NCBI RefSeq assembly: GCF_040126055.1
Contig: NZ_CP143541.1
Span: 2,356,001-2,420,000, forward strand
Length of the DNA stretch: 64,000 nt
Source of the DNA: Pseudalkalibacillus sp. SCS-8
GTDB lineage: Bacteria; Bacillota; Bacilli; Bacillales; Fictibacillaceae
Direction of reading: 5' to 3'
Notes under the pieces: generated by a model
The model's input: only the letters and a program-made list of their open reading frames with translations
Database searches by the model: none
Told to the model about the DNA's origin: nothing
Part shown: piece after piece, positions 29,989-39,509 of the stretch
How positions within the stretch are numbered: position 1 is the first letter of the stretch
Layout: every line of letters begins with the position of its first letter
Program-made: the position numbers and the translations under genes

Positions 29989-30455
29989 GAACGATGCAGC
30001 CCAAACGATTTTAAAATTTCGTCCTGTCTACCGAACATCTCCTTCTCATCCTCTTCCTCCATATGATCGTATCCCAACAAATGGAGAAATCCATGAAGAG
30101 CTAAGAATCCCATTTCACGCCTGAACGAGTGGCCGTATTCCTCAGCCTGTTCATGTGCTTTATCAACGGAAATGATAATATCCCCCAAAAGAGTAGGACT
30201 TTCTGAGTCAATGATCTCCATTTCTCCATCAACCTCATCTTCAAGGGCGAAAGAAATAACGTCTGTAGGTCGATCGATTTTCCTGTACTCTGCATTGATT
30301 TCTTGAATCCGTTCATTCGTTACGAATGTAACGGCCAGCTCAGCATCCCCTTCAAGGGATTCCTCTGCTGCTGCAAATTGGAGAAGCTTTTCAACCTCCT
30401 CCATGATCGAGTGATCTAGTCGTTCCGTTTCATCAAATAAATCAATTGTCAACAT
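29985..30455 (-). CDS. ybeY: Endoribonuclease YbeY
   Basis: A 156-residue single-strand endoribonuclease for 16S rRNA 3'-end maturation and ribosome quality control. The zinc motif H3xH5xH is intact as H121, H125 and H131 in HGFLHLLGYDH. It overlaps pgpH by one base and dgkA by four. Confidence 0.95.
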
Positions 30456-32629
30456 TATGCCTGGCTCACTTTCTTTTTATGAATTTCTTCTGGGTATTCA
30501 ATACGTGAATGGAACATCCCGTTTAAGGTTTCGCAAATGGTGATCGTCACCGTCTCCAACTCTTGTAAAGTGATGGAGCATTCATTGAATTGGCCATCCT
30601 CGAGACGGTCTGCGATGATTTTACGGACCAAGGATTCAATCTTGACCGGTGTCGGCTTCGGCATGGAACGAACGGCTGCTTCGACCGCATCGGCAATGCC
30701 TAGAATGGCGACTTCCTTCGTCTGAGCCTTCGGACCAGGATAGCGGAAATCGGACTCTTCAATTTGTTTGTCTGACTGCTGCATAGCTTTATGGTAAAAA
30801 TACTTCAGCAAGGTCGTCCCGTGATGCTGTTCTGCTATATCGACAATTTCTTCCGGCAGCTTATACTCTCTTAGCATTTCGGCCCCGTCGTATGGGTGCG
30901 CAATAATGATCGTCTTGCTAAGCTGTGGTGAAATTTTATCATGAGGGTTCTCGATATTCAGTTGATTCTCGATGAAAAAGTGAGGACGTTTCGTCTTTCC
31001 AAGGTCATGATAATACGCCCCGACTCTTGCCAAAAGACCATTCGCTCCCACTGCCTCGCATGCTGCTTCAGCAAGGTTTGCGACGACGACACTGTGATGA
31101 TACGTACCCGGTGTTTCCATAAGGAGTTTCCTTAGTAGAGGGTGATTCGGGCTGGATAATTCGATCAGCTTCATTGAAGTCAATATTCCAAATCCAGCCT
31201 CAAAGAATGGTAATAACCCTAGCGTCAATACGGCAGATAGGAAGCCGGACAAGAGGGAGAAACCGACCTGCCAAACGATACTGATCAAGTCGAAATGTCC
31301 ATTGGTGAGCGCCAGAATCAACAACACGACTGTCGCATTTACAATTGCCACGTAAATCCCTGTTTTCAGGATATTTGTCTTCACATTCCTTTTTCCGAGG
31401 AAGACAACCCCTGCTAATGAGCTGATCAGAATATACGTACCGAACGTAAAGTTAAATGGACTTGTCGTATTCTCGTTAAAAATTAAACTTCCACAAATGG
31501 CAAAAACGATACTTGAAATGATGGCCGTCTGTTCATCGATCAACATTTTGATCATCATCGTACCAAAAGCGACAGGGATGATGAAAGCAACACTTGGATA
31601 GAAACCACTCAAAAGACTGACCAATTTGACCAGGACCATGGTGAGTGAGAATAGGAGGACGTAAAGGATAATTTTGAGATTCTCTTTATTCTTCCCTGCA
31701 ATCAAATCTTTTAAGAAATAAATCATGAAAGCCGTCAATAAAAAGACAAGAAGTCCAAGTCCGATATAAGGATAAGGATCGATGTCACCCTTTAGAAGAC
31801 CTACCAATTCCAGCTTATAAAGGGCATCGTTATCCACTTTGGCCCCTTTTTCAACGATGATCTCCCCTTCGCGGATGTACACAGGCTCTACTTCTTTAAC
31901 GACCTCGTCCTTCCGTTTCTTGGTCATTTCTGCATCGAATGTATAATTAGACGTAATCGCACTGCTCGTGATTGAAATCAATGCAGGCTTCAAGTGATCT
32001 GGAAGCTTAGCAGATTTAAGGATATGTGGATCGACCTCTTCCTTGACATCGTTGATCTTGTCCACGGTGATCGGCTGTTCCATCACTTTATTGATCGTAT
32101 TCGTTGCAAGCTCCTTGGCAAAAGCAACATCAGACGATTTTGCCTGCAGGAAGGTCCTTAACGCATTATCAGTAAGATCACTAGCTATGAATCCTGGTAA
32201 TCCTGCCTTCAATTCTGTAATCTGTTTTTTCAGCCTGGCTTGTTCTTCATCTGGATCAGCAGCTTCTTCGTCATCCTTTGAACGGGCATTTTCAGCTTGG
32301 AATTTTTCGATAGAAGAAAATAACTCCTGCATTTGGACGACTTGATCCAGCCTCTTTTCGGTGTCGAAGTTGTATATGTCTTCAACAGCTGCTGCAGCTG
32401 CAGCTTGCCTGGCTAGTGTTTCACGTTCATTTTGAATACGGATTGGTGATTGGATGTCTTCTTCAGCTGTGGCATTCAGTTCGAGATCCACATGTTCAGG
32501 AATGACGTTACTGAGCATTGAAATAAACAAGACGAAAGCTAATGCAGCGTATAACAGAATCCTGCTGATTTTGCTATTTTCGATTCTGTTCCACTTGGAT
32601 TTCATATCCTTTATGAGTTTTGGGGACAT
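30455..32629 (-). CDS. pgpH: Cyclic-di-AMP phosphodiesterase PgpH (7TMR-HDED)
   Basis: A 724-residue protein with one N-terminal membrane helix, an extracellular 7TMR-HD domain (about 50-270), seven membrane helices (about 280-480) and a cytoplasmic HD domain with YHDLGKTKRP near residue 540. This is the layout of YqfF/PgpH, which breaks down the second messenger c-di-AMP in Listeria and Bacillus. It follows phoH in the operon, but a repeat element and the phoH terminator lie between. Confidence 0.93.
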   Translation of the reverse strand: MSPKLIKDMKSKWNRIENSKISRILLYAALAFVLFISMLSNVIPEHVDLELNATAEEDIQSPIRIQNERETLARQAAAAAAVEDIYNFDTEKRLDQVVQMQELFSSIEKFQAENARSKDDEEAADPDEEQARLKKQITELKAGLPGFIASDLTDNALRTFLQAKSSDVAFAKELATNTINKVMEQPITVDKINDVKEEVDPHILKSAKLPDHLKPALISITSSAITSNYTFDAEMTKKRKDEVVKEVEPVYIREGEIIVEKGAKVDNDALYKLELVGLLKGDIDPYPYIGLGLLVFLLTAFMIYFLKDLIAGKNKENLKIILYVLLFSLTMVLVKLVSLLSGFYPSVAFIIPVAFGTMMIKMLIDEQTAIISSIVFAICGSLIFNENTTSPFNFTFGTYILISSLAGVVFLGKRNVKTNILKTGIYVAIVNATVVLLILALTNGHFDLISIVWQVGFSLLSGFLSAVLTLGLLPFFEAGFGILTSMKLIELSSPNHPLLRKLLMETPGTYHHSVVVANLAEAACEAVGANGLLARVGAYYHDLGKTKRPHFFIENQLNIENPHDKISPQLSKTIIIAHPYDGAEMLREYKLPEEIVDIAEQHHGTTLLKYFYHKAMQQSDKQIEESDFRYPGPKAQTKEVAILGIADAVEAAVRSMPKPTPVKIESLVRKIIADRLEDGQFNECSITLQELETVTITICETLNGMFHSRIEYPEEIHKKKVSQA

Positions 32630-32776
32630 CCGGGTTTCACCTTCCGATCTTTATCTTGCTACCATTTTATCATGGAATGAAGGGCTTAGGTCGAAACAAT
32701 GAAAAAAATGTAAAGAGGTGTAAGGAGGCAGGTCATTATCAGAAGGATAATCGTCAGAGCGAAATGCTTCGCTTCT

Positions 32777-32905
32777 TGATCAGCTTCATGCGGACGCTTT
32801 CCGCGGGCAACGCTTCAGCCTCCGCGACCTCGTTCCTCGCTCTACGGGGTCTTCAGCTGTTGCTTTTCCCGCTGGAGTCGCCGCATTACGCTTCTCGAGC
32901 TAATA
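32777..32905. repeat. Interspersed palindromic repeat, copy 3
   Basis: About 130 bp running from the AGCTTCATGCGG end to CCGCATTACGCT, which are imperfect inverted copies. It shares GCGGACGCTTTCCGCGGG and CTTCAGCTGTTGCTTTTCCC with copy 2. It lies between the phoH terminator and pgpH; the rest of 32630-32776 shows no feature I can name. Confidence 0.75.
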
Positions 32906-32922
32906 AAGCCTTTACATTAACG

Positions 32923-32990
32923 AAAAAAGCTGACTTGAATGAGCAGCTTTTCCACAAATGTGAGTCAAAGCTGCTTGTATTCAAATCAGC
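32923..32990 (-). terminator. Intrinsic terminator of phoH
   Basis: On the minus strand GCTGATTTGAATACAAGCAG pairs with CTGCTCATTCAAGTCAGC with small bulges and is followed by six Ts. Confidence 0.85.
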
Positions 32991-32997
32991 ACTCTAG

Positions 32998-33960
32998 TCA
33001 ATCTTCATTTCCTTCATATGCATTTATGATTCTTTGTACAAGCGGATGGCGTACGACGTCAGATTGCTGCATATGCATCACGCGTATGCCCTGTATGTTT
33101 TTCAACAGCTTCTGTGCAATCCGAAGGCCCGATTCTTTCCCTCTAGGGAGATCGATCTGAGTAATGTCACCTGTGATGATCATTTTGGAACCGAACCCTA
33201 ATCTTGTCAGGAACATTTTCATTTGTTCAGGCGTCGTATTCTGAGCTTCATCGAGTAAGACAAATGCTTCATCCAACGTTCGACCTCTCATATAAGCAAG
33301 AGGTGCAATTTCGATGGTACCTCTTTCGAGTAACCTCTCCGTATGCTCCACACCGAAAAGATCATGGAGGGCATCATAAAGAGGTCTTAAGTAAGGATCC
33401 ACCTTTTCCTTTAAATCGCCAGGAAGGAAACCGAGGCTCTCCCCTGCTTCTACAGCCGGGCGCGTCAAAATGATTTTCTTCACTTTCCCTTCCTTCAAAG
33501 CTTTAACAGCCATGACGACAGCAAGAAAGGTTTTTCCGGTACCAGCAGGACCGATGCCGAAAACGAGGTCATTCTTTTTAATTGCGTTGATATAATGGCG
33601 CTGACCAAGCGTTTTTGCACGGATCGGGCGCCCTTTTATATTTGTCGTGATTTCTTCTTCGAATAATTGATCCAATTCATCCAGTATGCCTTCATTGGCT
33701 AATTGGATGGCATAAATCACATCACGGTCTGTAATGCTGACCCCTTTTCTAATCAAAGAAAGCAAAGCGTTCAGTACATCCTCTACGAGCTGTGCCGTCG
33801 CCTCGTCTCCCGTTACAGCAACACCGCCACCACGAGTGACGACATCGACATCGAGAGTCTGCTCTAACGTTCTGAGATGGGAGTCATTTGGACCGAAAAG
33901 AGCAAGTCCTTCTGCGGGATTTTCTATTTGTAGATTTTTTAAATTCAAGCGTTCGGACAA
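32998..33960 (-). CDS. phoH: PhoH-like ATPase
   Basis: A 320-residue PhoH family P-loop ATPase. An N-terminal KH-like region (about 1-70) precedes the ATPase core with Walker A GPAGTGKT (137-144) and Walker B FVLLDEAQN. A role in RNA metabolism is suspected because it sits with ybeY and rRNA-maturation genes, but is not proved. It follows yqfD by 6 bp. Confidence 0.93.
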   Translation of the reverse strand: MSERLNLKNLQIENPAEGLALFGPNDSHLRTLEQTLDVDVVTRGGGVAVTGDEATAQLVEDVLNALLSLIRKGVSITDRDVIYAIQLANEGILDELDQLFEEEITTNIKGRPIRAKTLGQRHYINAIKKNDLVFGIGPAGTGKTFLAVVMAVKALKEGKVKKIILTRPAVEAGESLGFLPGDLKEKVDPYLRPLYDALHDLFGVEHTERLLERGTIEIAPLAYMRGRTLDEAFVLLDEAQNTTPEQMKMFLTRLGFGSKMIITGDITQIDLPRGKESGLRIAQKLLKNIQGIRVMHMQQSDVVRHPLVQRIINAYEGNED

Positions 33961-33966
33961 TATGGC

Positions 33967-35154
33967 TCAATCTCCTCCAATTATAGGTTGTTCTTTTGCA
34001 ATATTCTCAATGACTTTATAATACATCGATACACTTACTTTACCATTGTCGATCCGATGGTGCAAAATTTTACCGCTTATGATTTTGGAATCCTCTTCCA
34101 TCTGCTGTTCGATTTCTTCATCGCCCATTTGTTTTGCAATTTTGACGGCTTCCTTTGCCGTATACTCTCGAATAACACTTTCTGACTCGTATATTTCCCT
34201 CTTTACGTAGGAAATCGGAACCTCCCATTTAAACATCCTGAACGTATTCTCGTCCTCATCCACTTCATAGTCTTTGTACGTCACATCTCCGAATCCCCAA
34301 ACAGGTACACGCCATCCAAACAAAGAGAGATAGTGTTTATCCATCCTTTCACCTGTATAGGTTCCGAAGGTGGTTTTCTGTGGTAAGGTCACTTGGACAT
34401 AATACCAAACCTCGCCGAACACCTTTCCTTTTGCAGATACGGTTCTTATATTTTTATCTTTTCCAATCTGTCCTGAAACTAATAGTTCACCTTTTTGGAC
34501 AAATTGGTTTCTTTCGACTTTCGGCTGTCCTTGCTCTACGAACATATCGGTTACGAGCGCTTTTTTCTTTGCTACGAGATGCTGAGGTCCTGTAGATTGG
34601 ATCTCTTCAGGTAGTTCTTTCTGGACAACCTTGAAATGAAAGGTCGTCCCCTCTAGTGTGACGCCGATCCAAGTGACCTCGTCCATTTTTTCGGTAGCCA
34701 TATACTGGATCTCCCTTGGATCCGGCAGACGGAAAAGCAGCTTCCCCTTCTTTATCCCGATTTCCTGAATAACCTTCTGTAGATGGTGCTCCGTTTTCGG
34801 ATCAGCACCTGTTATTTCAATGTTCCACACCATGTTTGAGAGAAAGAAGACAATGACAAAGAAGATGACGATTCCAGAGACAAAGCCGCCTCTTGAGACC
34901 ATTTTCCTGACGATGAAAGGAGCTCCCCTCCGATGAAGCACAACAAACTTGCAGTTCATGTGTCTAAGGGTTGTCCGGATGTGAAGGGCGTCATCCGTAT
35001 ACATATGAAGCTCTAATTCCGTTTCGTTTTTCCGTCTGATCTCCCAGATTTGAATATTATTTTTCAAGCAATAGTTGAGGAACCTTTCTGCATCCTCCCC
35101 GACAACTTTTATTTTGACTGTACCCCGGAGATATTTTGTCCATATTTTCGTCAT
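33967..35154 (-). CDS. yqfD: Sporulation protein YqfD
   Basis: A 395-residue protein with one membrane helix near 92-110 and a large C-terminal extracytoplasmic region, matching the sporulation protein YqfD family (IPR010690). In B. subtilis it is made in the mother cell under sigma-E together with yqfC, and the same pair is present here (21-bp gap). A sigma-E-like promoter precedes yqfC. The molecular role is not known. Confidence 0.9.
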   Translation of the reverse strand: MTKIWTKYLRGTVKIKVVGEDAERFLNYCLKNNIQIWEIRRKNETELELHMYTDDALHIRTTLRHMNCKFVVLHRRGAPFIVRKMVSRGGFVSGIVIFFVIVFFLSNMVWNIEITGADPKTEHHLQKVIQEIGIKKGKLLFRLPDPREIQYMATEKMDEVTWIGVTLEGTTFHFKVVQKELPEEIQSTGPQHLVAKKKALVTDMFVEQGQPKVERNQFVQKGELLVSGQIGKDKNIRTVSAKGKVFGEVWYYVQVTLPQKTTFGTYTGERMDKHYLSLFGWRVPVWGFGDVTYKDYEVDEDENTFRMFKWEVPISYVKREIYESESVIREYTAKEAVKIAKQMGDEEIEQQMEEDSKIISGKILHHRIDNGKVSVSMYYKVIENIAKEQPIIGGD

Positions 35155-35175
35155 GGTCCTCCTCCTTCATAAATA

Positions 35176-35460
35176 TCAGGAAATGTCTATGTAACGTACA
35201 TCCGTAATCTTGCCTTCAAGTAATATTTCCTCTGGCAGGATCGTTTTGAGCACGAAATTATTCCCTGCCACCAGCAGTTCCCCATGTTCAAGGAACAAAC
35301 AAAGCTCGTTATTTGAAAACCTTTTGACTCCTCTATGATTTTCAATATAGATGTGCAGGTGGCCAATCATTGTTATTCGTGGTAGGTCCATAACGACGTC
35401 TGCTGGTAATTCCATTGAATGGGTCATCCATCTTTTGAACTTCTGTCTCCATTGCGCCAT
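35176..35460 (-). CDS. yqfC: Sporulation protein YqfC
   Basis: A 94-residue protein of the YabP/YqfC family with the conserved DLPRITMIGHLHIYIENHRG stretch. The frame is open to 35478, but GAGGGGG lies just before the ATG at 35460 and the family starts there. It is the first gene of the yqfC-yqfD(-phoH) unit and is likely read by sigma-E RNA polymerase in the mother cell. Confidence 0.9.
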   Translation of the reverse strand: MAQWRQKFKRWMTHSMELPADVVMDLPRITMIGHLHIYIENHRGVKRFSNNELCLFLEHGELLVAGNNFVLKTILPEEILLEGKITDVRYIDIS

Positions 35461-35482
35461 AAACGAACCCCCTCTCATCTCA

Positions 35483-35510
35483 TTTTTATGAACGGAGGTG
35501 TTAAACTATC
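35483..35510 (-). promoter_or_regulatory. Sigma-E-like promoter of yqfC
   Basis: On the minus strand the -10 candidate CATAAAAAT (35483-35491) lies 16 bp after an ATA (35508-35510), close to the sigma-E pattern ATA-N16-CATAcaaT. The downstream genes are sigma-E dependent in B. subtilis, which supports the call. Confidence 0.45.
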
Positions 35511-35552
35511 ACTTCAGAATTGCATGTTTTCAAACATCTCTTGGGCGGACGT

Positions 35553-35584
35553 AAAAAAAGCTGTGTGCGGATTCGCACACAGCT
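35553..35584 (-). terminator. Intrinsic terminator of nfeD-floA-yqfB operon
   Basis: On the minus strand AGCTGTGTGCG and CGCACACAGCT form a perfect 11-bp stem with a four-base loop and a run of seven Ts. Confidence 0.92.
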
Positions 35585-35611
35585 ACTTGTTTATCCTATT
35601 CATTTTTGATT

Positions 35612-36118
35612 TCAATATTTTCCGCGTTGAAAGCGTGAGCCAAGGTGATGCGGCTTCTTGGATCGTGGTGGTCCTAGAATTTCAGCCCATATGACACCTT
35701 GCGCGACATGATCTGGATTAGGCAGCACCTGGTTCGGTGAAATCTGCCTTTCTTTCGTTTTGGTGCGACTGCGAGGTCGAACAACAGGTGATGAGTTATT
35801 GCTTTCTTGATTTACACCATTTTGCAACTCTTTACGCTTCTCTTCATACAATTCCTGAAGAGATTCCTTTACTCTTTCCTGCCGTTCTTGACGTGGACGA
35901 TCAGGACGAACCTTCTCCTCTCGAGGCTCTTGAGGCATTGAAATCGTCTCAGCTTGTGGACGAGGTCGTACAGGCTGCCTTTGTTGACCTTTCCGAGGAG
36001 CATTCTGTTGTTCGTTGTACTTATCAATCTGACGTTTGAAGAAACTAAGAATTCCGCCAATCACTACAATTAAGAAAAAGAGATTTGCAAAAAGGAATTC
36101 AAATAGCTGCTCAAGCAC
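35612..36118 (-). CDS. yqfB: YqfB-like membrane-anchored protein
   Basis: A 168-residue protein with one N-terminal membrane helix (about 8-26) followed by a long Arg/Gln/Glu-rich, probably disordered tail. Position after floA matches B. subtilis yqfB. Its start overlaps the floA stop by one base, so it is translationally coupled. Function unknown; membership of the sigma-W-controlled operon hints at the membrane-stress response. Confidence 0.8.
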   Translation of the reverse strand: MLEQLFEFLFANLFFLIVVIGGILSFFKRQIDKYNEQQNAPRKGQQRQPVRPRPQAETISMPQEPREEKVRPDRPRQERQERVKESLQELYEEKRKELQNGVNQESNNSSPVVRPRSRTKTKERQISPNQVLPNPDHVAQGVIWAEILGPPRSKKPHHLGSRFQRGKY

Positions 36119-37125
36119 TAGTAAGTGCCTCCTCCAGGATTGTCATCTTCATCCTTAGGATCTGTCGCTTTACCGATTGAGCCACGCATATCCGTATCCG
36201 CTTTGACGTTGTTGTAATTCATGTAATCCATGACGCCAATGTTTCCAGAGCGGAGAGCTTCAGCCATCGCCATCGGTACTTCAGCTTCTGCTTCCACAAC
36301 TTTCGCGCGCATTTCTTCGACTCGGGCTTTCATTTCCTGCTCTTGAGCTACTGCCATTGCACGACGCTCTTCAGCTTTCGCTTGGGCGATGTTCTTATCT
36401 GCTTCAGCTTGCTCGGTTTGAAGTTCTGCTCCGATGTTCTTGCCGATATCAACGTCCGCGATATCAATCGAGAGGATTTCAAACGCTGTTCCAGCATCGA
36501 GACCTTTCGTCAATACTGTTTGAGAAATGAGATCCGGATTTTCAAGAACTTTTTTGTGGTTATCAGAAGAACCGATTGTTGATACGATCCCTTCACCGAC
36601 ACGAGCGATAACGGTATCTTCTCCGGCACCCCCGACAAGTCGTTCAATGTTCGCACGGACAGTAATTCTCGCCTTTGCCTTCACTTCAATTCCGTCCATC
36701 GCTACACCGGCGATGAAAGGTGTCTCAATGACCTTCGGATTTACACTCATCTGAACAGCTTCTAGTACGTCACGACCAGCCAGGTCTATGGCAGCACATC
36801 GTTCAAAGCTCAGTTCAATGTTCGCACGGTGAGCGGCAATCAACGCATTTACGACGCGATCGACGTTACCACCTGCAAGATAATGACTTTCCAATTGATT
36901 CGTGCTTAAATCAAGACCTGCCTTCACTGCCTTGATCAACGGATTGATTACGCGAGACGGAATAACACGTCTCAATCGCATCCCGATCAGTGTGAAAATG
37001 CTGACTTTCACTCCTGCTGCTAGTGCTGAAATCCATAATGCAACAGGAACGAATGTGAATAATACGGCCAGGGCGATGACGATGACCCCGATTAAAATGA
37101 CCATTGTTAAGATATCTGGTGACAT
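36118..37125 (-). CDS. floA: Flotillin-like protein FloA
   Basis: A 335-residue SPFH/flotillin protein that scaffolds functional membrane microdomains. It has an N-terminal membrane hairpin (about 5-40), the SPFH domain, and the Ala/Glu-rich coiled coil around 230-295 ([17 protein letters not shown]). The length and the nfeD neighbour identify FloA (YqfA). It begins right after nfeD with no gap and would be co-transcribed from the sigma-W-like promoter upstream. Confidence 0.96.
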   Translation of the reverse strand: MSPDILTMVILIGVIVIALAVLFTFVPVALWISALAAGVKVSIFTLIGMRLRRVIPSRVINPLIKAVKAGLDLSTNQLESHYLAGGNVDRVVNALIAAHRANIELSFERCAAIDLAGRDVLEAVQMSVNPKVIETPFIAGVAMDGIEVKAKARITVRANIERLVGGAGEDTVIARVGEGIVSTIGSSDNHKKVLENPDLISQTVLTKGLDAGTAFEILSIDIADVDIGKNIGAELQTEQAEADKNIAQAKAEERRAMAVAQEQEMKARVEEMRAKVVEAEAEVPMAMAEALRSGNIGVMDYMNYNNVKADTDMRGSIGKATDPKDEDDNPGGGTY

Positions 37126-38481
37126 TTACTGGTTACCCCCTTGATTTTCTACTTCTTCTACTTCTCGAACGATGATCCGAGAACCTTCTGTTTTCACAAT
37201 TTTTATTGGACGATTCAATCCAATGTAATTGCCTTCCGTTACCACATCATATCGATCATCGCCGATTACTGCTGTCCCAGACGGACGTAATGGTGTCAAC
37301 GTTCGCCCAGTCAAGCCGATCAACTCACTTCTCGTAACGTTTGAAATGTACCCTCTTTCATTGGACGTGGAGTCGAATAGGATGATTTTCTTCAGCGGCC
37401 CATTGTACCCAAAATACTTCAGGAACAGAATGGACACGACAATCGTAGCGATCATGGCAATCAAAATTGATAACAAGATGTTACCAAGCGACCCACCTGC
37501 CAGAACGATCCCGATTAGGACGGCTAAAATACCACCGACCCCCAGGATACCTCCTGGCACAAAGACTTCCGCAATGATCAGCCCTATACCAAGTATGAAC
37601 AGAATAAGTGATTCCCATCCGGCTAGACCTGCAATCATATGCCCAAAGAAGAAGAGCAATAACGAACCAAGCCCTAACATACCAGGTATTCCAAAGCCAG
37701 GTGAATAAAGTTCAAGGACAAGACCGATGCTTCCGATGGAAAGCAGGATTGGCACGACGACCGGATGTGTGATATAACGTGCGATGTTTTCAGCAAACGA
37801 TAATTCAATTTCTCTTATTTCAGCATCCGGAAGCTCTAGATGATCGAGTAATTCATTCCGATTGTTGACGATTGCTTCCGCATAGCCGACTTTCTTCGCC
37901 TGCTTCGCATCAAGTGTCAATAACTCACCTTTTTTGACACCAAGGTCTTCAAGTACGATATCTTCATCAGCCATTGCCAACGCATAGATCGGATCCCGAT
38001 TGTTTAGTTCGGCTGAGGCTTTCATCTCAGCAAGCCAGGCAGATTCTGCTTTCTTCCCGGCTGTATTCCCTTGCGAATCGATGACGGCAGCAGCCCCCAT
38101 CGTCGTAGATGGCTTCATGACGATCTGGTCGGCATTCAGAGAAATATAGGCGCCTGCGGATAAAGCTCGCTTCGTCACATATGCGATGATTGGCACTTCA
38201 GAATCACGCATGATTTTAGCAATATTCCCTGCAGCTTCCACAAGTCCGCCTGGAGTATCAATCTCCAGCACAAGGTAGTCAGCCCCGTTTTCCTCGGCTG
38301 TAGTAATCGATCGTTCCAAAAACTTCTCAAGCCCCCGTTCCACTGCATCTTGTACTGGTGCAAAGTAGACGACACCTTTCCCTTCAGCAGCATTGGAAGG
38401 ATTGATTTGCATAAGCAATATCGGAACGATGATCAAAACCATATAAAAAGAGATTTTCATGATTTTCGTTATGTGTTTCAA
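37126..38481 (-). CDS. nfeD: NfeD-family membrane-bound protease (YqeZ)
   Basis: A 451-residue long-form NfeD. A signal-like helix is followed by a ClpP-class serine protease domain (likely nucleophile S108 in ALSAGAYI), four or five membrane helices (about 235-355) and a C-terminal OB-fold NfeD domain. Such proteases work next to flotillins and stomatins, and floA follows directly. The TTG at 38481 has GGGGGTG just upstream; GTG 38490 and an internal ATG at 38460 are alternatives. In B. subtilis the operon belongs to the sigma-W regulon. Confidence 0.92.
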   Translation of the reverse strand: MKHITKIMKISFYMVLIIVPILLMQINPSNAAEGKGVVYFAPVQDAVERGLEKFLERSITTAEENGADYLVLEIDTPGGLVEAAGNIAKIMRDSEVPIIAYVTKRALSAGAYISLNADQIVMKPSTTMGAAAVIDSQGNTAGKKAESAWLAEMKASAELNNRDPIYALAMADEDIVLEDLGVKKGELLTLDAKQAKKVGYAEAIVNNRNELLDHLELPDAEIREIELSFAENIARYITHPVVVPILLSIGSIGLVLELYSPGFGIPGMLGLGSLLLFFFGHMIAGLAGWESLILFILGIGLIIAEVFVPGGILGVGGILAVLIGIVLAGGSLGNILLSILIAMIATIVVSILFLKYFGYNGPLKKIILFDSTSNERGYISNVTRSELIGLTGRTLTPLRPSGTAVIGDDRYDVVTEGNYIGLNRPIKIVKTEGSRIIVREVEEVENQGGNQ

Positions 38482-38512
38482 AGGACCCACCCCCTTTTCA
38501 ATTAGTATGTAC

Positions 38513-38539
38513 TACGCTTAACTATACATTTAGGTTTCA
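38513..38539 (-). promoter_or_regulatory. Sigma-W-like ECF promoter of nfeD-floA-yqfB
   Basis: On the minus strand TGAAAC (38534-38539) and CGTA (38513-38516) are 17 bp apart, the ECF sigma-W pattern. The same operon is sigma-W dependent in B. subtilis, where it contributes to resistance to membrane-active compounds. Confidence 0.75.
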
Positions 38540-38660
38540 TACTTTTAAAGATTTAATGTGAAAACATCCTTGTTTTTTTCCACTGGAGCTTTCACAGGCA
38601 ATCTGTATCCTAAATGTAGAGTGGGCACCTCTCTTAATACACCTGAAACATCAATCGCAT

Positions 38661-38693
38661 TAAAAAAACGCCTTGCAGCTTGCAAGGCGTTTC
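38661..38693 (-). terminator. Intrinsic terminator of rpsU-yqeY
   Basis: On the minus strand ACGCCTTGCA and TGCAAGGCGT pair perfectly and are followed by seven Ts. Confidence 0.88.
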
Positions 38694-38703
38694 ATTTGAG
38701 TAG

Positions 38704-39147
38704 TTACGATAAGTTCTGTTGAACTAAACGGTTCACGAGACCACCATCAGCTTTACCTTTTACTTTAGGCATGATGGCTCCCATCACTTTCCCCATATCT
38801 TGTTTGGAAGTTGCGCCAACTTGTTGGATGGTTTCCTTAACAATTTGGTCGACTTCTTCCTCAGATAACTGTTCAGGGAGATACTCTTGAAGTATTTCAA
38901 TCTCTTGACGTAAGTTTTCGACTAGATCATCACGACCAGCTTTCTCGAATTCCTGGAGGGAGTCTTTCCGCTGTTTAACTTCACGTGAAAGAACCGTCAA
39001 TTCCTCTTCTTCGTTCAATTCGTGTCCTAACTTGATCGACTCGTTCTGAAGAGAGGCCTTCACCATACGAATGACCGTCAATCGTTGTTTGTCTTTGTTT
39101 CTCATCGCTTGCTTCATATCTTCATTCAAACGGTCAAGAAGACTCAA
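38704..39147 (-). CDS. yqeY: GatB/YqeY domain protein YqeY
   Basis: A 147-residue helical protein of the YqeY family, related to the tail domain of GatB. It lies 15 bp after rpsU, the usual arrangement in Bacillus. Relatives are thought to interact with tRNA or tRNA-dependent amidotransferase, but the role is not established. Confidence 0.93.
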   Translation of the reverse strand: MSLLDRLNEDMKQAMRNKDKQRLTVIRMVKASLQNESIKLGHELNEEEELTVLSREVKQRKDSLQEFEKAGRDDLVENLRQEIEILQEYLPEQLSEEEVDQIVKETIQQVGATSKQDMGKVMGAIMPKVKGKADGGLVNRLVQQNLS

Positions 39148-39162
39148 TTAGAACACCCTCTC

Positions 39163-39339
39163 TTAGTACTTACGCTTACGAGCAGCTTCAGACTTCTTCT
39201 TACGCTTAACGCTTGGCTTTTCGTAATGCTTACGCTTACGTACCTCTGCCAATGTTCCTTCTTTAGAAACGTTGCGCTTGAAACGACGAAGTGCATCTTC
39301 TATAGATTCGTTCTTACGAACACTAGTTCTAATGGACAT
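39163..39339 (-). CDS. rpsU: 30S ribosomal protein S21
   Basis: A 58-residue S21 with the basic C-terminus ([14 protein letters not shown]). The frame is open to 39435, but GGAGGGAGGG just upstream and the conserved N-terminus [13 protein letters not shown] put the start at 39339. A sigma-A promoter and a leader hairpin precede it. It is co-transcribed with yqeY. Confidence 0.97.
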   Translation of the reverse strand: MSIRTSVRKNESIEDALRRFKRNVSKEGTLAEVRKRKHYEKPSVKRKKKSEAARKRKY

Positions 39340-39356
39340 ATATTTCCCTCCCTCCA

Positions 39357-39387
39357 AGCTCCTTCCAAAAAATATAGAAAAGGAGCT
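39357..39387 (-). promoter_or_regulatory. Stem-loop in the rpsU leader
   Basis: On the minus strand AGCTCCTT and AAGGAGCT form a perfect 8-bp stem in the 5' leader, just upstream of the true RBS. The 3' arm itself contains AAGGAG, a decoy Shine-Dalgarno. There is no T-run, so it is a candidate translational control element. Confidence 0.5.
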
Positions 39388-39405
39388 AAAACCATATCTT
39401 AAAAC

Positions 39406-39435
39406 ATTATAATATATGCCTCTTTTTTTCGTCAA
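39406..39435 (-). promoter_or_regulatory. Sigma-A promoter of rpsU
   Basis: On the minus strand TTGACG (39430-39435) and TATAAT (39406-39411) are 18 bp apart. Confidence 0.75.
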
Positions 39436-39509
39436 CTTTATTCAAGGAATTATTTCGTCATGTCCTAAACATCTCGTCCATAAAATGGACATAGGTGGTG
39501 GTGACGGTG

